Part shown: in pieces, positions 8,716-17,681 of the stretch | Position numbering within the stretch: position 1 is the first letter of the stretch | Layout: each line of letters starts with the position of its first letter | Source: Streptococcus gwangjuense | GTDB taxonomy: Bacteria; Bacillota; Bacilli; Lactobacillales; Streptococcaceae | Length of the DNA: 64,000 nt | Direction: 5' to 3' | NCBI RefSeq assembly: GCF_003627155.1 | Contig: NZ_CP032621.1 | Coordinates: forward strand, 1 to 64,000 | Notes under the pieces: model-generated | Told to the model about the DNA's origin: nothing | The model's database searches: none | The model's input: only the letters and a program-made list of their open reading frames with translations | Program-made: the position numbers and the translations under genes

Positions 8716-8982
8716 ATGAAAGCGATTATAACTGTTGTTGGTAAAGATAAATCTGGAATTGTTGCAGGTGTTTCTGGTAAAATTGCAGAATTGGGGTTGA
8801 ATATTGATGATATCTCTCAAACCGTCTTGGATGAATATTTCACGATGATGGCTGTCGTCTCTAGTGATGAAAAACAAGATTTCACTTATCTTCGTAATGA
8901 GTTTGAAACTTTTGGGCAAACTTTGAATGTGAAAATCAATATTCAGAGTGCAGCGATTTTCGAAGCTATGTATAATATCTAG
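8716..8982 (+). CDS. ACT-domain protein, UPF0237 family
   Basis: A single ACT domain of 88 residues (MKAIITVVGKDKSGIVAGVSGKIAEL). ACT domains usually bind amino acids or other small ligands. This family (GcvR-like, stand-alone) has no proven reaction. The ATG at 8716 has GGAG seven bases ahead, and the TTG two codons upstream is less likely. An extended -10, TGCTATACT, is at 8644-8652. It sits 9 bases before the UPF0210 gene, and this pair is conserved together in streptococci, which suggests a joint, possibly ligand-sensing, role (inference). Confidence 0.9.
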   Translation: MKAIITVVGKDKSGIVAGVSGKIAELGLNIDDISQTVLDEYFTMMAVVSSDEKQDFTYLRNEFETFGQTLNVKINIQSAAIFEAMYNI

Positions 8983-8991
8983 GAGGTGCAC

Positions 8992-10329
8992 ATGGATATT
9001 AGACAAGTTACTGAAACCATTGCCATGATTGAGGAGCAAAACTTCGATATCAGAACTATTACCATGGGGATTTCTCTATTAGACTGTATCGATCCAGATA
9101 TTAATCGTGCTGCGGAGAAAATTTATCAAAAGATTACGACCAAGGCAGCTAATTTAGTGACTGTTGGTGACGAAATTGCAGCTGAGTTGGGAATTCCTAT
9201 CGTTAATAAGCGTGTATCGGTGACTCCTATTTCTCTGATTGGAGCAGCGACAGATGCGACAGACTATGTGGTTCTGGCAAAAGCGCTTGATAAGGCTGCG
9301 AAAGAGATTGGTGTGGACTTTATTGGTGGTTTTTCTGCCTTGGTACAAAAAGGGTATCAAAAGGGAGATGAGATTCTCATCAATTCTATTCCTCGCGCTT
9401 TGGCTGAAACGGACAAGGTCTGCTCGTCAGTCAATATCGGCTCAACCAAGTCTGGTATCAATATGACGGCTGTCGCAGATATGGGACGAGTTATCAAGGA
9501 AACGGCAACTCTATCTGATATGGGGGCAGCTAAGTTGGTTGTATTCGCTAATGCTGTTGAGGACAATCCATTTATGGCGGGTGCCTTCCATGGTGTTGGG
9601 GAGGCAGATGTTATCATCAATGTCGGAGTTTCTGGTCCTGGTGTGGTGAAACGTGCCTTGGAAAAAGTTCGTGGACAGAGCTTTGATGTAGTAGCCGAAA
9701 CAGTTAAGAAAACTGCCTTTAAAATCACTCGTATCGGTCAATTGGTTGGTCAAATGGCCAGTGAGAGGCTGGGTGTGGAGTTTGGTATTGTGGACTTGAG
9801 TTTGGCGCCAACTCCTGCGGTTGGAGATTCTGTTGCACGTGTCCTTGAAGAAATGGGGTTAGAAACAGTTGGAACACACGGAACGACGGCTGCCTTAGCT
9901 CTCTTGAATGACCAAGTTAAGAAGGGCGGAGTGATGGCCTGCAACCAAGTTGGTGGTTTGTCTGGTGCCTTTATCCCAGTTTCTGAGGATGAGGGAATGA
10001 TTGCTGCAGTGCAAAATGGTTCTCTTAATTTGGAAAAACTAGAAGCCATGACGGCTATCTGTTCTGTTGGTTTGGATATGATTGCCATCCCAGAAGATAC
10101 ACCTGCTGAAACTATTGCCGCCATGATTGCAGATGAGGCTGCAATTGGTGTCATTAACATGAAAACAACAGCTGTTCGTATCATTCCAAAAGGAAAAGAA
10201 GGCGATATGATTGAGTTTGGTGGTCTTCTTGGTACAGCTCCAGTTATGAAGGTCAATGGGGCTTCGTCTGTTGATTTCATCTCTCGTGGAGGACAAATCC
10301 CAGCACCAATTCATAGTTTTAAAAATTAA
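8992..10329 (+). CDS. UPF0210/PFL-family protein
   Basis: A 445-residue cytosolic protein of the UPF0210 (DUF711-like) family, related in fold to glycyl-radical-enzyme-like proteins but with no known reaction. Landmarks are [32 protein letters not shown] at the N-terminus, the glycine-rich [17 protein letters not shown], and the C-terminal [17 protein letters not shown] (8981-8986) sits five bases before ATG 8992. It is co-transcribed with the ACT-domain gene and followed by a CiaR-type small RNA gene. No catalytic claim can be made. Confidence 0.9.
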   Translation: MDIRQVTETIAMIEEQNFDIRTITMGISLLDCIDPDINRAAEKIYQKITTKAANLVTVGDEIAAELGIPIVNKRVSVTPISLIGAATDATDYVVLAKALDKAAKEIGVDFIGGFSALVQKGYQKGDEILINSIPRALAETDKVCSSVNIGSTKSGINMTAVADMGRVIKETATLSDMGAAKLVVFANAVEDNPFMAGAFHGVGEADVIINVGVSGPGVVKRALEKVRGQSFDVVAETVKKTAFKITRIGQLVGQMASERLGVEFGIVDLSLAPTPAVGDSVARVLEEMGLETVGTHGTTAALALLNDQVKKGGVMACNQVGGLSGAFIPVSEDEGMIAAVQNGSLNLEKLEAMTAICSVGLDMIAIPEDTPAETIAAMIADEAAIGVINMKTTAVRIIPKGKEGDMIEFGGLLGTAPVMKVNGASSVDFISRGGQIPAPIHSFKN

Positions 10330-10344
10330 GAAAATAGGAGAAAT

Positions 10345-10377
10345 TTTAAGCTCTATTTAAGGTTAGGCGTGTATACT
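10345..10377 (+). promoter_or_regulatory. CiaR-type promoter of csRNA copy 1
   Basis: The direct repeat TTTAAG-N5-TTTAAG (10345-10361) is followed, after 10 bases, by TATACT (10372-10377). This is the arrangement of CiaRH-activated promoters, in which the repeat replaces the -35 element. The same geometry recurs three more times in this window. Confidence 0.85.
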
Positions 10378-10382
10378 ATAAC

Positions 10383-10537
10383 CATTAAATAAAGACCTCC
10401 TAATATTATTTGAAACAGATAACACTGATTTAGTTTGAATTTGATTTTCATCTAATATCTTTATTTAATGAACTCCTAAACTTTTTCATAATATCTCCTG
10501 CAAAAGTCGCCTGTATGGGTGGCTTTTGTTTTATCAT
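10383..10537 (+). ncRNA. CiaR-dependent small RNA (csRNA), long form
   Basis: The predicted RNA of about 150 bases begins CATTAAATAAAGA (10383-10395), which is perfectly complementary to TCTTTATTTAATG (10458-10470). The loop side carries ACCTCCT and the 3' part carries ATCTCCT, both anti-Shine-Dalgarno-like, as in the pneumococcal ccnA-E RNAs that silence targets such as comC. A terminator (GTCGCC...GGTGGC, then TTTTGTTTT) lies at 10501-10537. Position before a phosphoglycerate-mutase gene and length suit ccnE, from memory. Confidence 0.85.
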
Positions 10538-10571
10538 CCATGATATAATAGAAGCAAACGGAGGACGGAAA

Positions 10572-11267
10572 ATGGTAAAAGTACGATTGTATTTGGTACG
10601 TCATGGTAAGACCATGTTTAACACAATTGGTCGCGCGCAAGGTTGGAGTGATACTCCTTTGACAGCAGAAGGTGAATTAGGAATCCACGAGCTAGGTATT
10701 GGATTGAGAGAGTCAGGCATGCAGTTTGAACGTGCTTATTCAAGTGACTCAGGTCGTACGATTCAGACCATGGGAATTATACTTGAAGAACTTAGATTGC
10801 AAGGAAAAATCCCTTATCGCATGGACAAGCGTATCAGAGAATGGTGTTTCGGTAGTTTTGATGGAGCTTACGATGGTGATCTTTTCATGGGACTTATTCC
10901 TCGTATCTTTAATGTGGACCACGTTCACCAATTATCTTATGCTGAACTGGCTGAGGGTTTGGTAGAGGTTGATACAGCTGGTTGGGCTGAGGGCTGGGAA
11001 AAACTCAGTGGCCGAATCAAGGAAGGTTTTGAAGCGATTGCCAAAGAAATGGAAGAGCAAGGCGGGGGCAACGCCCTTGTTGTCAGTCACGGAATGACTA
11101 TTGGAACCATTGTTTATCTGATTAATGGTATGCATCCGCATGGTCTAGATAATGGTAGCGTGACGATTCTTGAATATGAGGACGGTCAGTTTAGAGTTGA
11201 GGTTGTCGGAGATCGTAGTTACCGAGAACTAGGACGGGAGAAGATGGAAGAGAAAAACAATCTATAG
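10572..11267 (+). CDS. histidine phosphatase (phosphoglycerate mutase family) protein
   Basis: A 231-residue member of the histidine phosphatase superfamily. The catalytic RHG motif is in LVRHGKTMFNTIGRAQGWSDTPLT (His at about residue 11), the partner His is in VVSHGMTIG, and the proton donor region REWCFGSFDG is present. It probably dephosphorylates a small molecule. A true glycolytic mutase role is unlikely from the divergent sequence. ATG 10572 follows GGAGGA (10560-10565). An extended -10, TGATATAAT, lies at 10541-10549, directly after the csRNA terminator. The in-frame start at 10515 would read through that terminator and was rejected. Confidence 0.85.
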   Translation: MVKVRLYLVRHGKTMFNTIGRAQGWSDTPLTAEGELGIHELGIGLRESGMQFERAYSSDSGRTIQTMGIILEELRLQGKIPYRMDKRIREWCFGSFDGAYDGDLFMGLIPRIFNVDHVHQLSYAELAEGLVEVDTAGWAEGWEKLSGRIKEGFEAIAKEMEEQGGGNALVVSHGMTIGTIVYLINGMHPHGLDNGSVTILEYEDGQFRVEVVGDRSYRELGREKMEEKNNL

Positions 11268-11270
11268 AAG

Positions 11271-11297
11271 TTAGCTCCAAGTGTGAGCTAATTTTTT
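11271..11297 (+). terminator. terminator after the phosphatase gene
   Basis: TTAGCTC (11271-11277) and GAGCTAA (11285-11291) form a perfect stem followed by six T. Confidence 0.85.
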
Positions 11298-11424
11298 ATT
11301 CTGCTAAATAAGTTGGATTTGCGATTCAGTCTTTCTTTTTATACAAGCCCAAAAGAACATTTCTCATCTTTCAAATTCCCTCAAAAATGGTATAATAGTA
11401 ACATCACAAAATTGGAGAGAGACC

Positions 11425-13926
11425 ATGAGTTTTTACAATCATAAAGAAATTGAGCCTAAGTGGCAGGGCTACTGGGCAGAACATCATACATTTAAGACAG
11501 GAACTGATGCATCAAAACCTAAGTTTTATGCGCTTGACATGTTCCCTTATCCGTCTGGAGCGGGTCTACACGTAGGTCACCCAGAAGGTTATACAGCAAC
11601 CGATATCCTCAGCCGTTACAAACGTGCGCAAGGATATAATGTCCTTCACCCTATGGGTTGGGATGCTTTTGGTTTGCCTGCAGAGCAATATGCTATGGAT
11701 ACTGGTAATGATCCAGCAGAATTTACAGCTGAGAACATTGCCAACTTCAAACGCCAAATCAATGCGCTTGGATTTTCCTACGACTGGAATCGTGAAGTTA
11801 ACACAACAGATCCAAACTACTACAAGTGGACGCAATGGATTTTCACTAAGCTTTACGAAAAAGGATTGGCCTATGAAGCGGAAGTGCCAGTAAACTGGGT
11901 TGAGGAATTGGGAACAGCCATCGCCAACGAAGAGGTTCTTCCTGACGGAACTTCTGAGCGTGGAGGCTATCCAGTTGTTCGCAAACCAATGCGCCAATGG
12001 ATGCTCAAAATCACGGCCTACGCAGAGCGCTTGCTTAATGACTTGGATGATCTGGATTGGCCAGAGTCTATCAAGGACATGCAGCGCAACTGGATTGGTA
12101 AATCAACTGGTGCTAATGTAACTTTCAAAGTAAAAGGAGCAGAAAAGGAATTTACAGTCTTTACTACTCGTCCGGACACCCTTTTCGGTGCGACCTTCAA
12201 TGTTTTGGCGCCTGAGCATGAACTAGTAGATGCTATCACAAGTCCTGAACAAGCTGAGTCTGTAGCTGACTACAAACACCAAGCCAGCCTCAAGTCAGAC
12301 TTGGCTCGTACAGACCTTGCCAAAGAAAAAACTGGTGTTTGGACTGGTGCTTATGCTGTAAACCCTGTTAACGGTAAAGAAATCCCAATCTGGATTTCCG
12401 ACTACGTATTGTCTAGCTATGGAACAGGTGCTGTCATGGCTGTGCCTGCCCACGATCAACGTGACTGGGAATTTGCCAAACAATTTGACCTTCCAATCGT
12501 CGAAGTACTTGAAGGTGGAAACGTTGAAGAAGCTGCCTACACAGAAGATGGCCTTCACGTTAATTCAGACTTCCTAGATGGACTCAACAAAGAAGACGCT
12601 ATTGCTAAGATTGTGGCTTGGTTGGAAGAAAAAGGCTGTGGACAAGAGAAGGTTACCTACCGTCTCCGCGACTGGCTCTTTAGCCGTCAACGTTACTGGG
12701 GTGAACCAATTCCAATCATTCATTGGGAAGATGGAACTTCAACAGCTGTCCCTGAAAATGAATTGCCACTTGTCTTGCCAGTAACAAAGGACATCCGCCC
12801 TTCAGGTACTGGTGAAAGTCCACTAGCTAACTTGACAGACTGGCTTGAAGTGACTCGTGAAGATGGTGTCAAAGGTCGTCGTGAAACAAACACCATGCCA
12901 CAATGGGCTGGTTCAAGCTGGTACTACCTCCGCTATATCGACCCACACAATACTGAGAAATTGGCTGATGAGGATCTTCTCAAACAATGGTTGCCAGTTG
13001 ATATCTATGTGGGTGGTGCAGAGCATGCTGTTCTTCACTTGCTTTATGCTCGTTTCTGGCACAAATTCCTCTACGACCTCGGTGTTGTTCCGACGAAAGA
13101 ACCATTCCAAAAACTCTTTAACCAAGGGATGATTTTGGGAACCAGCTATCGTGACCACCGTGGGGCTCTTGTGGCAACTGACAAGGTTGAAAAACGTGAC
13201 GGTTCTTTCTTCCATGTAGAAACAGGGGAAGAGTTGGAGCAAGCACCAGCCAAGATGTCTAAATCTCTCAAGAACGTTGTTAACCCAGATGATGTGGTTG
13301 AACAATACGGTGCCGATACCCTTCGTGTTTATGAAATGTTCATGGGCCCACTTGATGCTTCAATCGCTTGGTCTGAAGAAGGTCTGGAAGGAAGTCGTAA
13401 GTTCCTTGACCGTGTTTACCGTTTGATTACAAGTAAGGATATTGTTGCGGAAAACAATGGCGCTCTTGACAAAGTTTACAACGAAACCGTTAAAGCTGTC
13501 ACAGAGCAAATCGAATCCCTCAAATTCAACACAGCTATTGCCCAACTCATGGTCTTTGTCAACGCTGCTAACAAGGAAGACAAACTCTATGTGGACTACG
13601 CCAAAGGCTTTATCCAATTGATTGCCCCATTTGCACCTCACTTGGCAGAAGAACTGTGGCAAACAGTTGCGGCAACAGGTGAGTCAATCTCTTACGTGGC
13701 TTGGCCAACATGGGACGAAAGCAAATTAGTTGAAGACGAAATCGAAATCGTTGTCCAAATCAAAGGAAAAGTTCGTGCTAAACTCATGGTCGCTAAAGAC
13801 TTGTCACGCGAAGAATTGCAAGAAATTGCTCTAGCTGACGAAAAAGTCAAAGCAGAAATTGACGGTAAGGACATCGTGAAAGTAATTGCAGTACCGAATA
13901 AATTGGTTAATATCGTTGTGAAATAA
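11425..13926 (+). CDS. leuS: leucyl-tRNA synthetase
   Basis: LeuRS charges tRNA-Leu. The 833 residues show the class I HIGH motif as [13 protein letters not shown], the CP1 editing domain ([12 protein letters not shown] and [13 protein letters not shown]) and the KMSKSLKN loop, followed by the anticodon-binding and C-terminal domains. GGAGAGAGACC precedes the ATG. The promoter has an extended -10, TGGTATAAT (11388-11396), and the leader is only about 20 bases long, so there is no T-box. In pneumococcus a block of transporter and sugar genes separates the phosphatase and leuS; here they are adjacent (from memory). Confidence 0.98.
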   Translation: MSFYNHKEIEPKWQGYWAEHHTFKTGTDASKPKFYALDMFPYPSGAGLHVGHPEGYTATDILSRYKRAQGYNVLHPMGWDAFGLPAEQYAMDTGNDPAEFTAENIANFKRQINALGFSYDWNREVNTTDPNYYKWTQWIFTKLYEKGLAYEAEVPVNWVEELGTAIANEEVLPDGTSERGGYPVVRKPMRQWMLKITAYAERLLNDLDDLDWPESIKDMQRNWIGKSTGANVTFKVKGAEKEFTVFTTRPDTLFGATFNVLAPEHELVDAITSPEQAESVADYKHQASLKSDLARTDLAKEKTGVWTGAYAVNPVNGKEIPIWISDYVLSSYGTGAVMAVPAHDQRDWEFAKQFDLPIVEVLEGGNVEEAAYTEDGLHVNSDFLDGLNKEDAIAKIVAWLEEKGCGQEKVTYRLRDWLFSRQRYWGEPIPIIHWEDGTSTAVPENELPLVLPVTKDIRPSGTGESPLANLTDWLEVTREDGVKGRRETNTMPQWAGSSWYYLRYIDPHNTEKLADEDLLKQWLPVDIYVGGAEHAVLHLLYARFWHKFLYDLGVVPTKEPFQKLFNQGMILGTSYRDHRGALVATDKVEKRDGSFFHVETGEELEQAPAKMSKSLKNVVNPDDVVEQYGADTLRVYEMFMGPLDASIAWSEEGLEGSRKFLDRVYRLITSKDIVAENNGALDKVYNETVKAVTEQIESLKFNTAIAQLMVFVNAANKEDKLYVDYAKGFIQLIAPFAPHLAEELWQTVAATGESISYVAWPTWDESKLVEDEIEIVVQIKGKVRAKLMVAKDLSREELQEIALADEKVKAEIDGKDIVKVIAVPNKLVNIVVK

Positions 13927-13932
13927 GATAGG

Positions 13933-13964
13933 AATCCTTCAGAGTAGAATCTGGAGGATTTTTT
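13933..13964 (+). terminator. terminator after leuS
   Basis: AATCCTTCAGA and TCTGGAGGATT pair over eleven positions (one G-U) and are followed by TTTT. Confidence 0.85.
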
Positions 13965-14036
13965 GAATCTTCTTATGAAAGTATGATATACTATGGGCAA
14001 CTATAAAGTTTGAAAAGTGAAACAAGGAGAAGAAAG

Positions 14037-14732
14037 ATGCCAGTAAATGAATATGGTCAGATGATTGGTGAGTCAATGGAAGGTTATATACCAGGTGAAC
14101 TGCCTTCTATTGATTTCTTAGAAGGACGTTATGCTCGAATAGAAGCTCTTTCAGTGGAAAAGCATGCGGAGAATTTATTAGCTGTTTATGGCCCTGATAC
14201 GCCTCGGGAGATGTGGACCTACCTCTTTCAGGAACCAGTGGCAGATATGGAGGAGCTGGTTACTCTCTTAAATAAGATGTTGGCTCGTAAGGATCGTTTT
14301 TACTATGCAATCATAGACAAGGCAACTGGTAAGGCTTTGGGAACTTTTTCTCTCATGCGTATTGACAAGAATAACCGAGTAATAGAAGTGGGAGCTGTCA
14401 CTTTTTCTCCAAAACTCAGGGGGACACGGATAGGGACAGAAGCCCAGTACCTCTTGGCTTGCTATGTCTTTGAGGAGCTTAACTATCGTCGCTATGAGTG
14501 GAAATGCGATGCCTTAAATCTGCCATCCAGACGAGCAGCGGAACGTTTAGGTTTTGTCTATGAAGGGACCTTCCGCCAGGCAGTCGTATATAAGGGGCGT
14601 ACAAGAGATACGGATTGGTTGTCTATGATTGATAAGGACTGGCCCAAAGTCAAAGATCGTTTGGAAAAATGGTTGCGTCCTGAAAACTTTGATAAAAATG
14701 GACGACAGTACAAGAGCTTGAGAGACCTTTAA
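14037..14732 (+). CDS. GNAT-family N-acetyltransferase, RimJ/RimL type
   Basis: A 231-residue acetyl-CoA-dependent transferase. The acetyl-CoA loop is in KLRGTRIGTEAQYLLACYVFEEL and the C-terminal YEWKCDALNLPSRRAAERLGFVYEGTFRQ is the RimL-like motif. The substrate is not evident. ATG 14037 follows AAGGAGAAGAAAG. A TTG at 14010 would add nine residues without a ribosome binding site. TATACT is at 13987-13992. A second, broken GNAT gene follows after 11 bases. Confidence 0.85.
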   Translation: MPVNEYGQMIGESMEGYIPGELPSIDFLEGRYARIEALSVEKHAENLLAVYGPDTPREMWTYLFQEPVADMEELVTLLNKMLARKDRFYYAIIDKATGKALGTFSLMRIDKNNRVIEVGAVTFSPKLRGTRIGTEAQYLLACYVFEELNYRRYEWKCDALNLPSRRAAERLGFVYEGTFRQAVVYKGRTRDTDWLSMIDKDWPKVKDRLEKWLRPENFDKNGRQYKSLRDL

Positions 14733-14743
14733 GAGGTGTTGAG

Positions 14744-15160
14744 ATGATTACTATTAGAAAGCAAGAAATTGTCAAGATATAGGATGTTTTGCATCTCTAT
14801 CAGGCTGTCGGTTGGACAAATTATACCCATCAACCAGAGATGCTGGAGCAGGCCTTATCTCATTCATTAGAGATTTATGTGGCACTTGATGGCGATGCTG
14901 TGGTGGGCTTGATTCGTTTGGTTGGAGATGGATTCTCATCAGTATTGGTTCAGGATTTAATCGTTTTACCAATCTATCAGCGTCAAGGGATTGGTAGTGC
15001 CCTAATGAAAGAGGCTTTAGAGGATTACAAAGATGCCTATCAAGTCCAGCTGGTAACAGACCAGACAGAAAGAACCTTGGAATTCTATCGTTCTATGGGT
15101 TTTGAAACTTTATCCACCTATGACTGTACAGGAATGACTTGGATGAATCGAGAAAAATAA
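14744..15160 (+). pseudogene. GNAT acetyltransferase with an in-frame stop
   Basis: The reading frame starts at ATG 14744 (MITIRKQEIVKI) after GAGGTGTTGAG, meets TAG at 14780-14782 as codon 13, and then stays open to 15160. The continuation (DVLHLYQAVGWTNYTHQPEML, then LIVLPIYQRQGIGSALMKEAL, the acetyl-CoA loop) is a complete GNAT fold, so a single base change has interrupted an otherwise intact 138-residue protein. Restart at TTG 14789 would lose only the first strand but has no ribosome binding site. A sequencing error cannot be excluded. Confidence 0.8.
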
Positions 15161-15175
15161 TAAAATTTGTTTTTT

Positions 15176-15208
15176 ATTAAGCAAAATTTAAGGATGGTCT
15201 AGTATTAT
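15176..15208 (+). promoter_or_regulatory. CiaR-type promoter of csRNA copy 2
   Basis: ATTAAG-N5-TTTAAG (15176-15192), ten bases, then TATTAT (15203-15208). The first half-site differs by one base from TTTAAG. Confidence 0.8.
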
Positions 15209-15213
15209 ATAGT

Positions 15214-15311
15214 CATTAAATAAAGACCTCCTAACTTTATTTAATGAAATCCTAAAACTTTTTTCATCATAATCTCCTAATGAAGCCATCCAATCAGGTG
15301 GCTTTTTTTGT
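15214..15311 (+). ncRNA. CiaR-dependent small RNA (csRNA), tandem copy a
   Basis: CATTAAATAAAG (15214-15225) pairs perfectly with CTTTATTTAATG (15235-15246) and presents ACCTCCT in a nine-base loop. A single-stranded stretch with AATCTCCT follows, then the terminator AAGCCATC-CAATCA-GGTGGCTT with a T run. The size, about 95 bases, and the anti-Shine-Dalgarno loops match the ccnA/ccnB pair found ahead of ruvB in pneumococcus. Confidence 0.88.
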
Positions 15312-15363
15312 GGGTAGGTGATAGTGATAGAATTTTTTGCAGAATAGTAAAATTTGAGAAAAG

Positions 15364-15396
15364 TTAAGCTAGTTTTAAGCTTTGTCTTGTAACATA
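15364..15396 (+). promoter_or_regulatory. CiaR-type promoter of csRNA copy 3
   Basis: GTTAAG-N5-TTTAAG (15364-15380), ten bases, then TAACAT (15391-15396). The -10 is the weakest of the four. Confidence 0.75.
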
Positions 15397-15401
15397 TAGT
15401 T

Positions 15402-15498
15402 ATTAAATAAAGACCTCCTAACTTTATTTAATAAAATCCAAAACTTTTCTTTTTCATAATAATCTCCCTTAACTCCACCCAATCAGGTGGAGTTTTTT
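15402..15498 (+). ncRNA. CiaR-dependent small RNA (csRNA), tandem copy b
   Basis: TTATTAAATAAAG (15401-15413) pairs with CTTTATTTAATAA (15423-15435) around the loop ACCTCCTAA. AATCTCCC follows, and the terminator is AACTCCACC-CAATCA-GGTGGAGTT plus T6 (15472-15497). It is a clear duplicate of the preceding csRNA, 188 bases upstream, but with different terminator-stem bases that keep the pairing. Confidence 0.88.
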
Positions 15499-15767
15499 GG
15501 CTCTATTTCAGGATTTTGGGGACTATTCTAAAAATCATTTTCCGATATTTTTCGGATTTTGGTCGGGGAATTGGCGGGGACTTTTTTTAGCGAATATGAC
15601 TAATAAATAGGTCTGTTGTCGCTTCAGCTACTTCAACCTTACTTTGAATTTAAGTGACTGTTAATTAAAGGACTAGAACTACTGTAATAATGCTCTTGGT
15701 TTTCAAGGAGTGAGTCATCATATTGTTGTACAGCGGTTAAAGCTTGAAAAGCCACGAATATAAACCT
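15499..15767 (+). other. intergenic stretch without a recognised gene
   Basis: I see no credible coding sequence on either strand. There is a small CCGA...TCGG dyad near 15541-15556 and a G-rich run (GGTCGGGGAATTGGCGGGG) at about 15562-15580. It could be decayed mobile DNA, but I recognise no element. Confidence 0.4.
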
Positions 15768-15880
15768 TTGAAAAATTTTGTGAACTATGGGATAATAAAA
15801 AGGAATTGAGTACTAGTTCTATATCATAGGCTAGAAAAGGCCCCAAGCTCACGACCAAATAAGCTAGGGGTCTTTTTTGA
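15768..15880 (+). ncRNA. candidate antitoxin RNA of an Fst/par-like type I toxin-antitoxin locus
   Basis: TTGAAA (15768-15773), a 17-base spacer and GATAAT (15791-15796) form a near-consensus promoter with no gene behind it. The predicted RNA starts near 15803 and ends at a strong hairpin (AGAAAAGGCCCC with GGGGTCTTTTTT, 15835-15878), about 75 bases. The hairpin also has A/T runs on its left side, so it can terminate the convergent toxin transcript. This convergent layout with a shared terminator is that of the enterococcal par locus. The diagnostic direct repeats were not found by eye. Confidence 0.5.
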
Positions 15881-15882
15881 CA

Positions 15883-15963
15883 CTATTTATCCTTGTTTAG
15901 CCATTTATCGACTAAGCGAAGAACGACACCGACCACAATTGGTCCGATGATAGTTTTGAGTAT
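15883..15963 (-). pseudogene. Fst-like (holin-like) type I toxin with ATA in place of the start codon
   Basis: On the minus strand a 26-codon frame reads (M/I)LKTIIGPIVVGVVLRL then VDKWLNKDK and TAG. This is the short hydrophobic helix plus charged tail of Fst/Hol_Tox toxins, which insert in the cytoplasmic membrane. A strong AAAGGAGG lies eleven bases before the first codon, but that codon is ATA, and the codon two before it is TAG, so no normal start exists. One base change from ATG would explain it. The toxin promoter would be TGGTATAAC (-10 at 16011-16016). Confidence 0.65.
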
Positions 15964-16038
15964 GGGCTATCTCACCTCCTTTCGTAGGCGGTGTAGCAGT
16001 GCCGTAGAATGTTATACCACATAGGTGCTAAACTCTGG

Positions 16039-16063
16039 AGTCACCCAATCAGGTGGCTTTTTT
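16039..16063 (+). terminator. orphan terminator of the csRNA type
   Basis: AGTCACC (16039-16045), loop CAATCA, GGTGGCT and a T run match the loop and stem of the csRNA terminators, but no CiaR repeat or csRNA body lies ahead of it. It may be the remnant of a third tandem csRNA gene, or it may simply insulate ruvB. Confidence 0.7.
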
Positions 16064-16084
16064 GTTTGTGGCTTGGTTTTTTGA

Positions 16085-16090
16085 TATAAT
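16085..16090 (+). promoter_or_regulatory. -10 element of ruvB giving a leaderless mRNA
   Basis: TATAAT with an upstream TGA (extended -10) ends six bases before the ruvB ATG at 16097. The usual start point falls on the A of the ATG, and there is no Shine-Dalgarno in the preceding 20 bases. Confidence 0.65.
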
Positions 16091-16096
16091 AGAGCC

Positions 16097-17095
16097 ATGA
16101 GTAGAATTTTAGATAATGAGATAATGGGGGACGAGGAGTTAGTAGAACGCACGCTCCGTCCTCAGTATTTACGTGAATATATTGGGCAGGATAAGGTCAA
16201 GGACCAGCTTCAAATCTTTATAGAAGCTGCCAAAATGCGGGATGAAGCGCTGGATCATGTGCTTTTATTTGGCCCTCCAGGCTTGGGAAAAACGACCATG
16301 GCTTTTGTTATTGCCAACGAACTAGGTGTCAATCTCAAGCAGACTTCGGGTCCAGTCATTGAAAAAGCCGGTGATTTGGTAGCGATTTTGAATGACTTAG
16401 AGCCTGGGGATGTTCTTTTTATTGATGAGATTCATCGTTTGCCAATGTCAGTGGAAGAGGTGCTTTATAGTGCCATGGAGGACTTCTACATTGATATCAT
16501 GATTGGGGCTGGTGAAGGCAGTCGCAGTGTTCATTTGGAGTTGCCACCTTTCACTTTGATTGGTGCGACGACTCGGGCTGGTATGCTCTCAAATCCGCTA
16601 CGGGCACGTTTTGGAATTACAGGTCACATGGAGTATTATGCCCATGCTGACTTGACGGAAATTGTTGAGCGGACGGCAGATATTTTTGAGATGGAAATCA
16701 CTCATGAGGCAGCATCTGAATTAGCCCTACGTAGTCGTGGAACCCCTCGTATTGCCAATCGTCTCCTCAAACGCGTGCGCGATTTTGCCCAGATTATGGG
16801 GAATGGGGTTATCGATGATGTTATTACCGATAAGGCTTTGACTATGCTGGATGTTGACCATGAAGGTTTGGACTATGTGGATCAAAAAATCCTTCGCACC
16901 ATGATTGAGATGTACGGTGGTGGTCCTGTTGGTCTAGGAACTCTTTCTGTTAACATAGCAGAAGAGCGTGAGACAGTTGAAGACATGTATGAGCCCTACT
17001 TGATTCAAAAAGGTTTTATCATGCGGACACGTTCTGGACGGGTGGCGACTGCTAAGGCATATGAGCATTTAGGGTATGAATATATTGAAAAATAA
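16097..17095 (+). CDS. ruvB: Holliday junction DNA helicase RuvB
   Basis: RuvB is the hexameric motor that drives branch migration with RuvA. The 332 residues show Walker [10 protein letters not shown] (about residues 59-67), Walker [12 protein letters not shown], the arginine finger/sensor region [18 protein letters not shown] and the winged-helix C-domain ending [15 protein letters not shown]. The ATG directly follows the -10 element with no ribosome binding site, so translation is probably leaderless. The last 20 bases overlap the next gene. Confidence 0.97.
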   Translation: MSRILDNEIMGDEELVERTLRPQYLREYIGQDKVKDQLQIFIEAAKMRDEALDHVLLFGPPGLGKTTMAFVIANELGVNLKQTSGPVIEKAGDLVAILNDLEPGDVLFIDEIHRLPMSVEEVLYSAMEDFYIDIMIGAGEGSRSVHLELPPFTLIGATTRAGMLSNPLRARFGITGHMEYYAHADLTEIVERTADIFEMEITHEAASELALRSRGTPRIANRLLKRVRDFAQIMGNGVIDDVITDKALTMLDVDHEGLDYVDQKILRTMIEMYGGGPVGLGTLSVNIAEERETVEDMYEPYLIQKGFIMRTRSGRVATAKAYEHLGYEYIEK

Positions 17096-17648
17096 GGCTG
17101 AAATTTTAGACTCTTTCAGAGAAAATCCGGATATGATGGCTATTTTGACTATCATCCGAAACCTTGGTTTGAAAGACTCCTGGTTGGCAGCAGGTTCTGT
17201 CAGAAATTTTATCTGGAATCTCTTGTCAGAGAGACCAGCATTTGATCTTGAAACAGATGTAGATGTGATTTTCTTTGATCCGGATATTTCTTATGAGGAA
17301 ACCTTGTCCTTAGAGAAAAAACTGCGAGAGGATTTTCCTCAGTACCAGTGGGAATTGAAAAATCAAGTCTATATGCACCAGCACAGCCCTCATACTACTC
17401 CCTATAGCAGCTCTTGTGATGCCATGAGTAAGTATCCAGAACGGTGTACGGCAGTTGGACTGCGCTTGAATGAAGAATCCGCTTTGGAGCTCTTTACTCC
17501 ATACGGTTTGGAGGATATTTTGAATTTTCAAGTTCGTCCAACTCCTCATTTCTTAGAAAATGAAGACCGAATGGGACTTTATCGAACACGTCTATCCAAG
17601 AAAAATTGGCAGGAAAAATGGAAAAATTTGATTTTTAAAAATACTTAA
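17076..17648 (+). CDS. nucleotidyltransferase-fold protein (DUF925 family)
   Basis: A 190-residue protein of the DUF925 nucleotidyltransferase-like family. [11 protein letters not shown] and the acidic [12 protein letters not shown] fit the GS...DxD core of the polymerase-beta superfamily, so nucleotide or tRNA-related chemistry is possible, but no reaction is established. Starts at 17076 (overlapping ruvB by 20 bases) or the TTG at 17085 are both possible. It is translationally coupled to ruvB. Its last codons overlap the CiaR repeat of the following csRNA. Confidence 0.8.
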   Translation: MNILKNKAEILDSFRENPDMMAILTIIRNLGLKDSWLAAGSVRNFIWNLLSERPAFDLETDVDVIFFDPDISYEETLSLEKKLREDFPQYQWELKNQVYMHQHSPHTTPYSSSCDAMSKYPERCTAVGLRLNEESALELFTPYGLEDILNFQVRPTPHFLENEDRMGLYRTRLSKKNWQEKWKNLIFKNT

Positions 17649-17676
17649 GGAAACTTTAAGCTAGGAAGTGTATACT
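17644..17676 (+). promoter_or_regulatory. CiaR-type promoter of csRNA copy 4
   Basis: CTTAAG-N5-TTTAAG (17644-17660), ten bases, TATACT (17671-17676). The first half-site contains the stop codon of the preceding gene. Confidence 0.82.
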
Positions 17677-17681
17677 AAGTT

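Noticed and set aside
11298..11424. T-box leader for leuS
   Set aside because: TATAAT lies only about 28 bases before the ATG, leaving no room for a T-box. The proS upstream gap is likewise only 12 bases.
15499..15767. Insertion sequence remnant
   Set aside because: No terminal inverted repeats, target duplication or transposase fragment could be identified.
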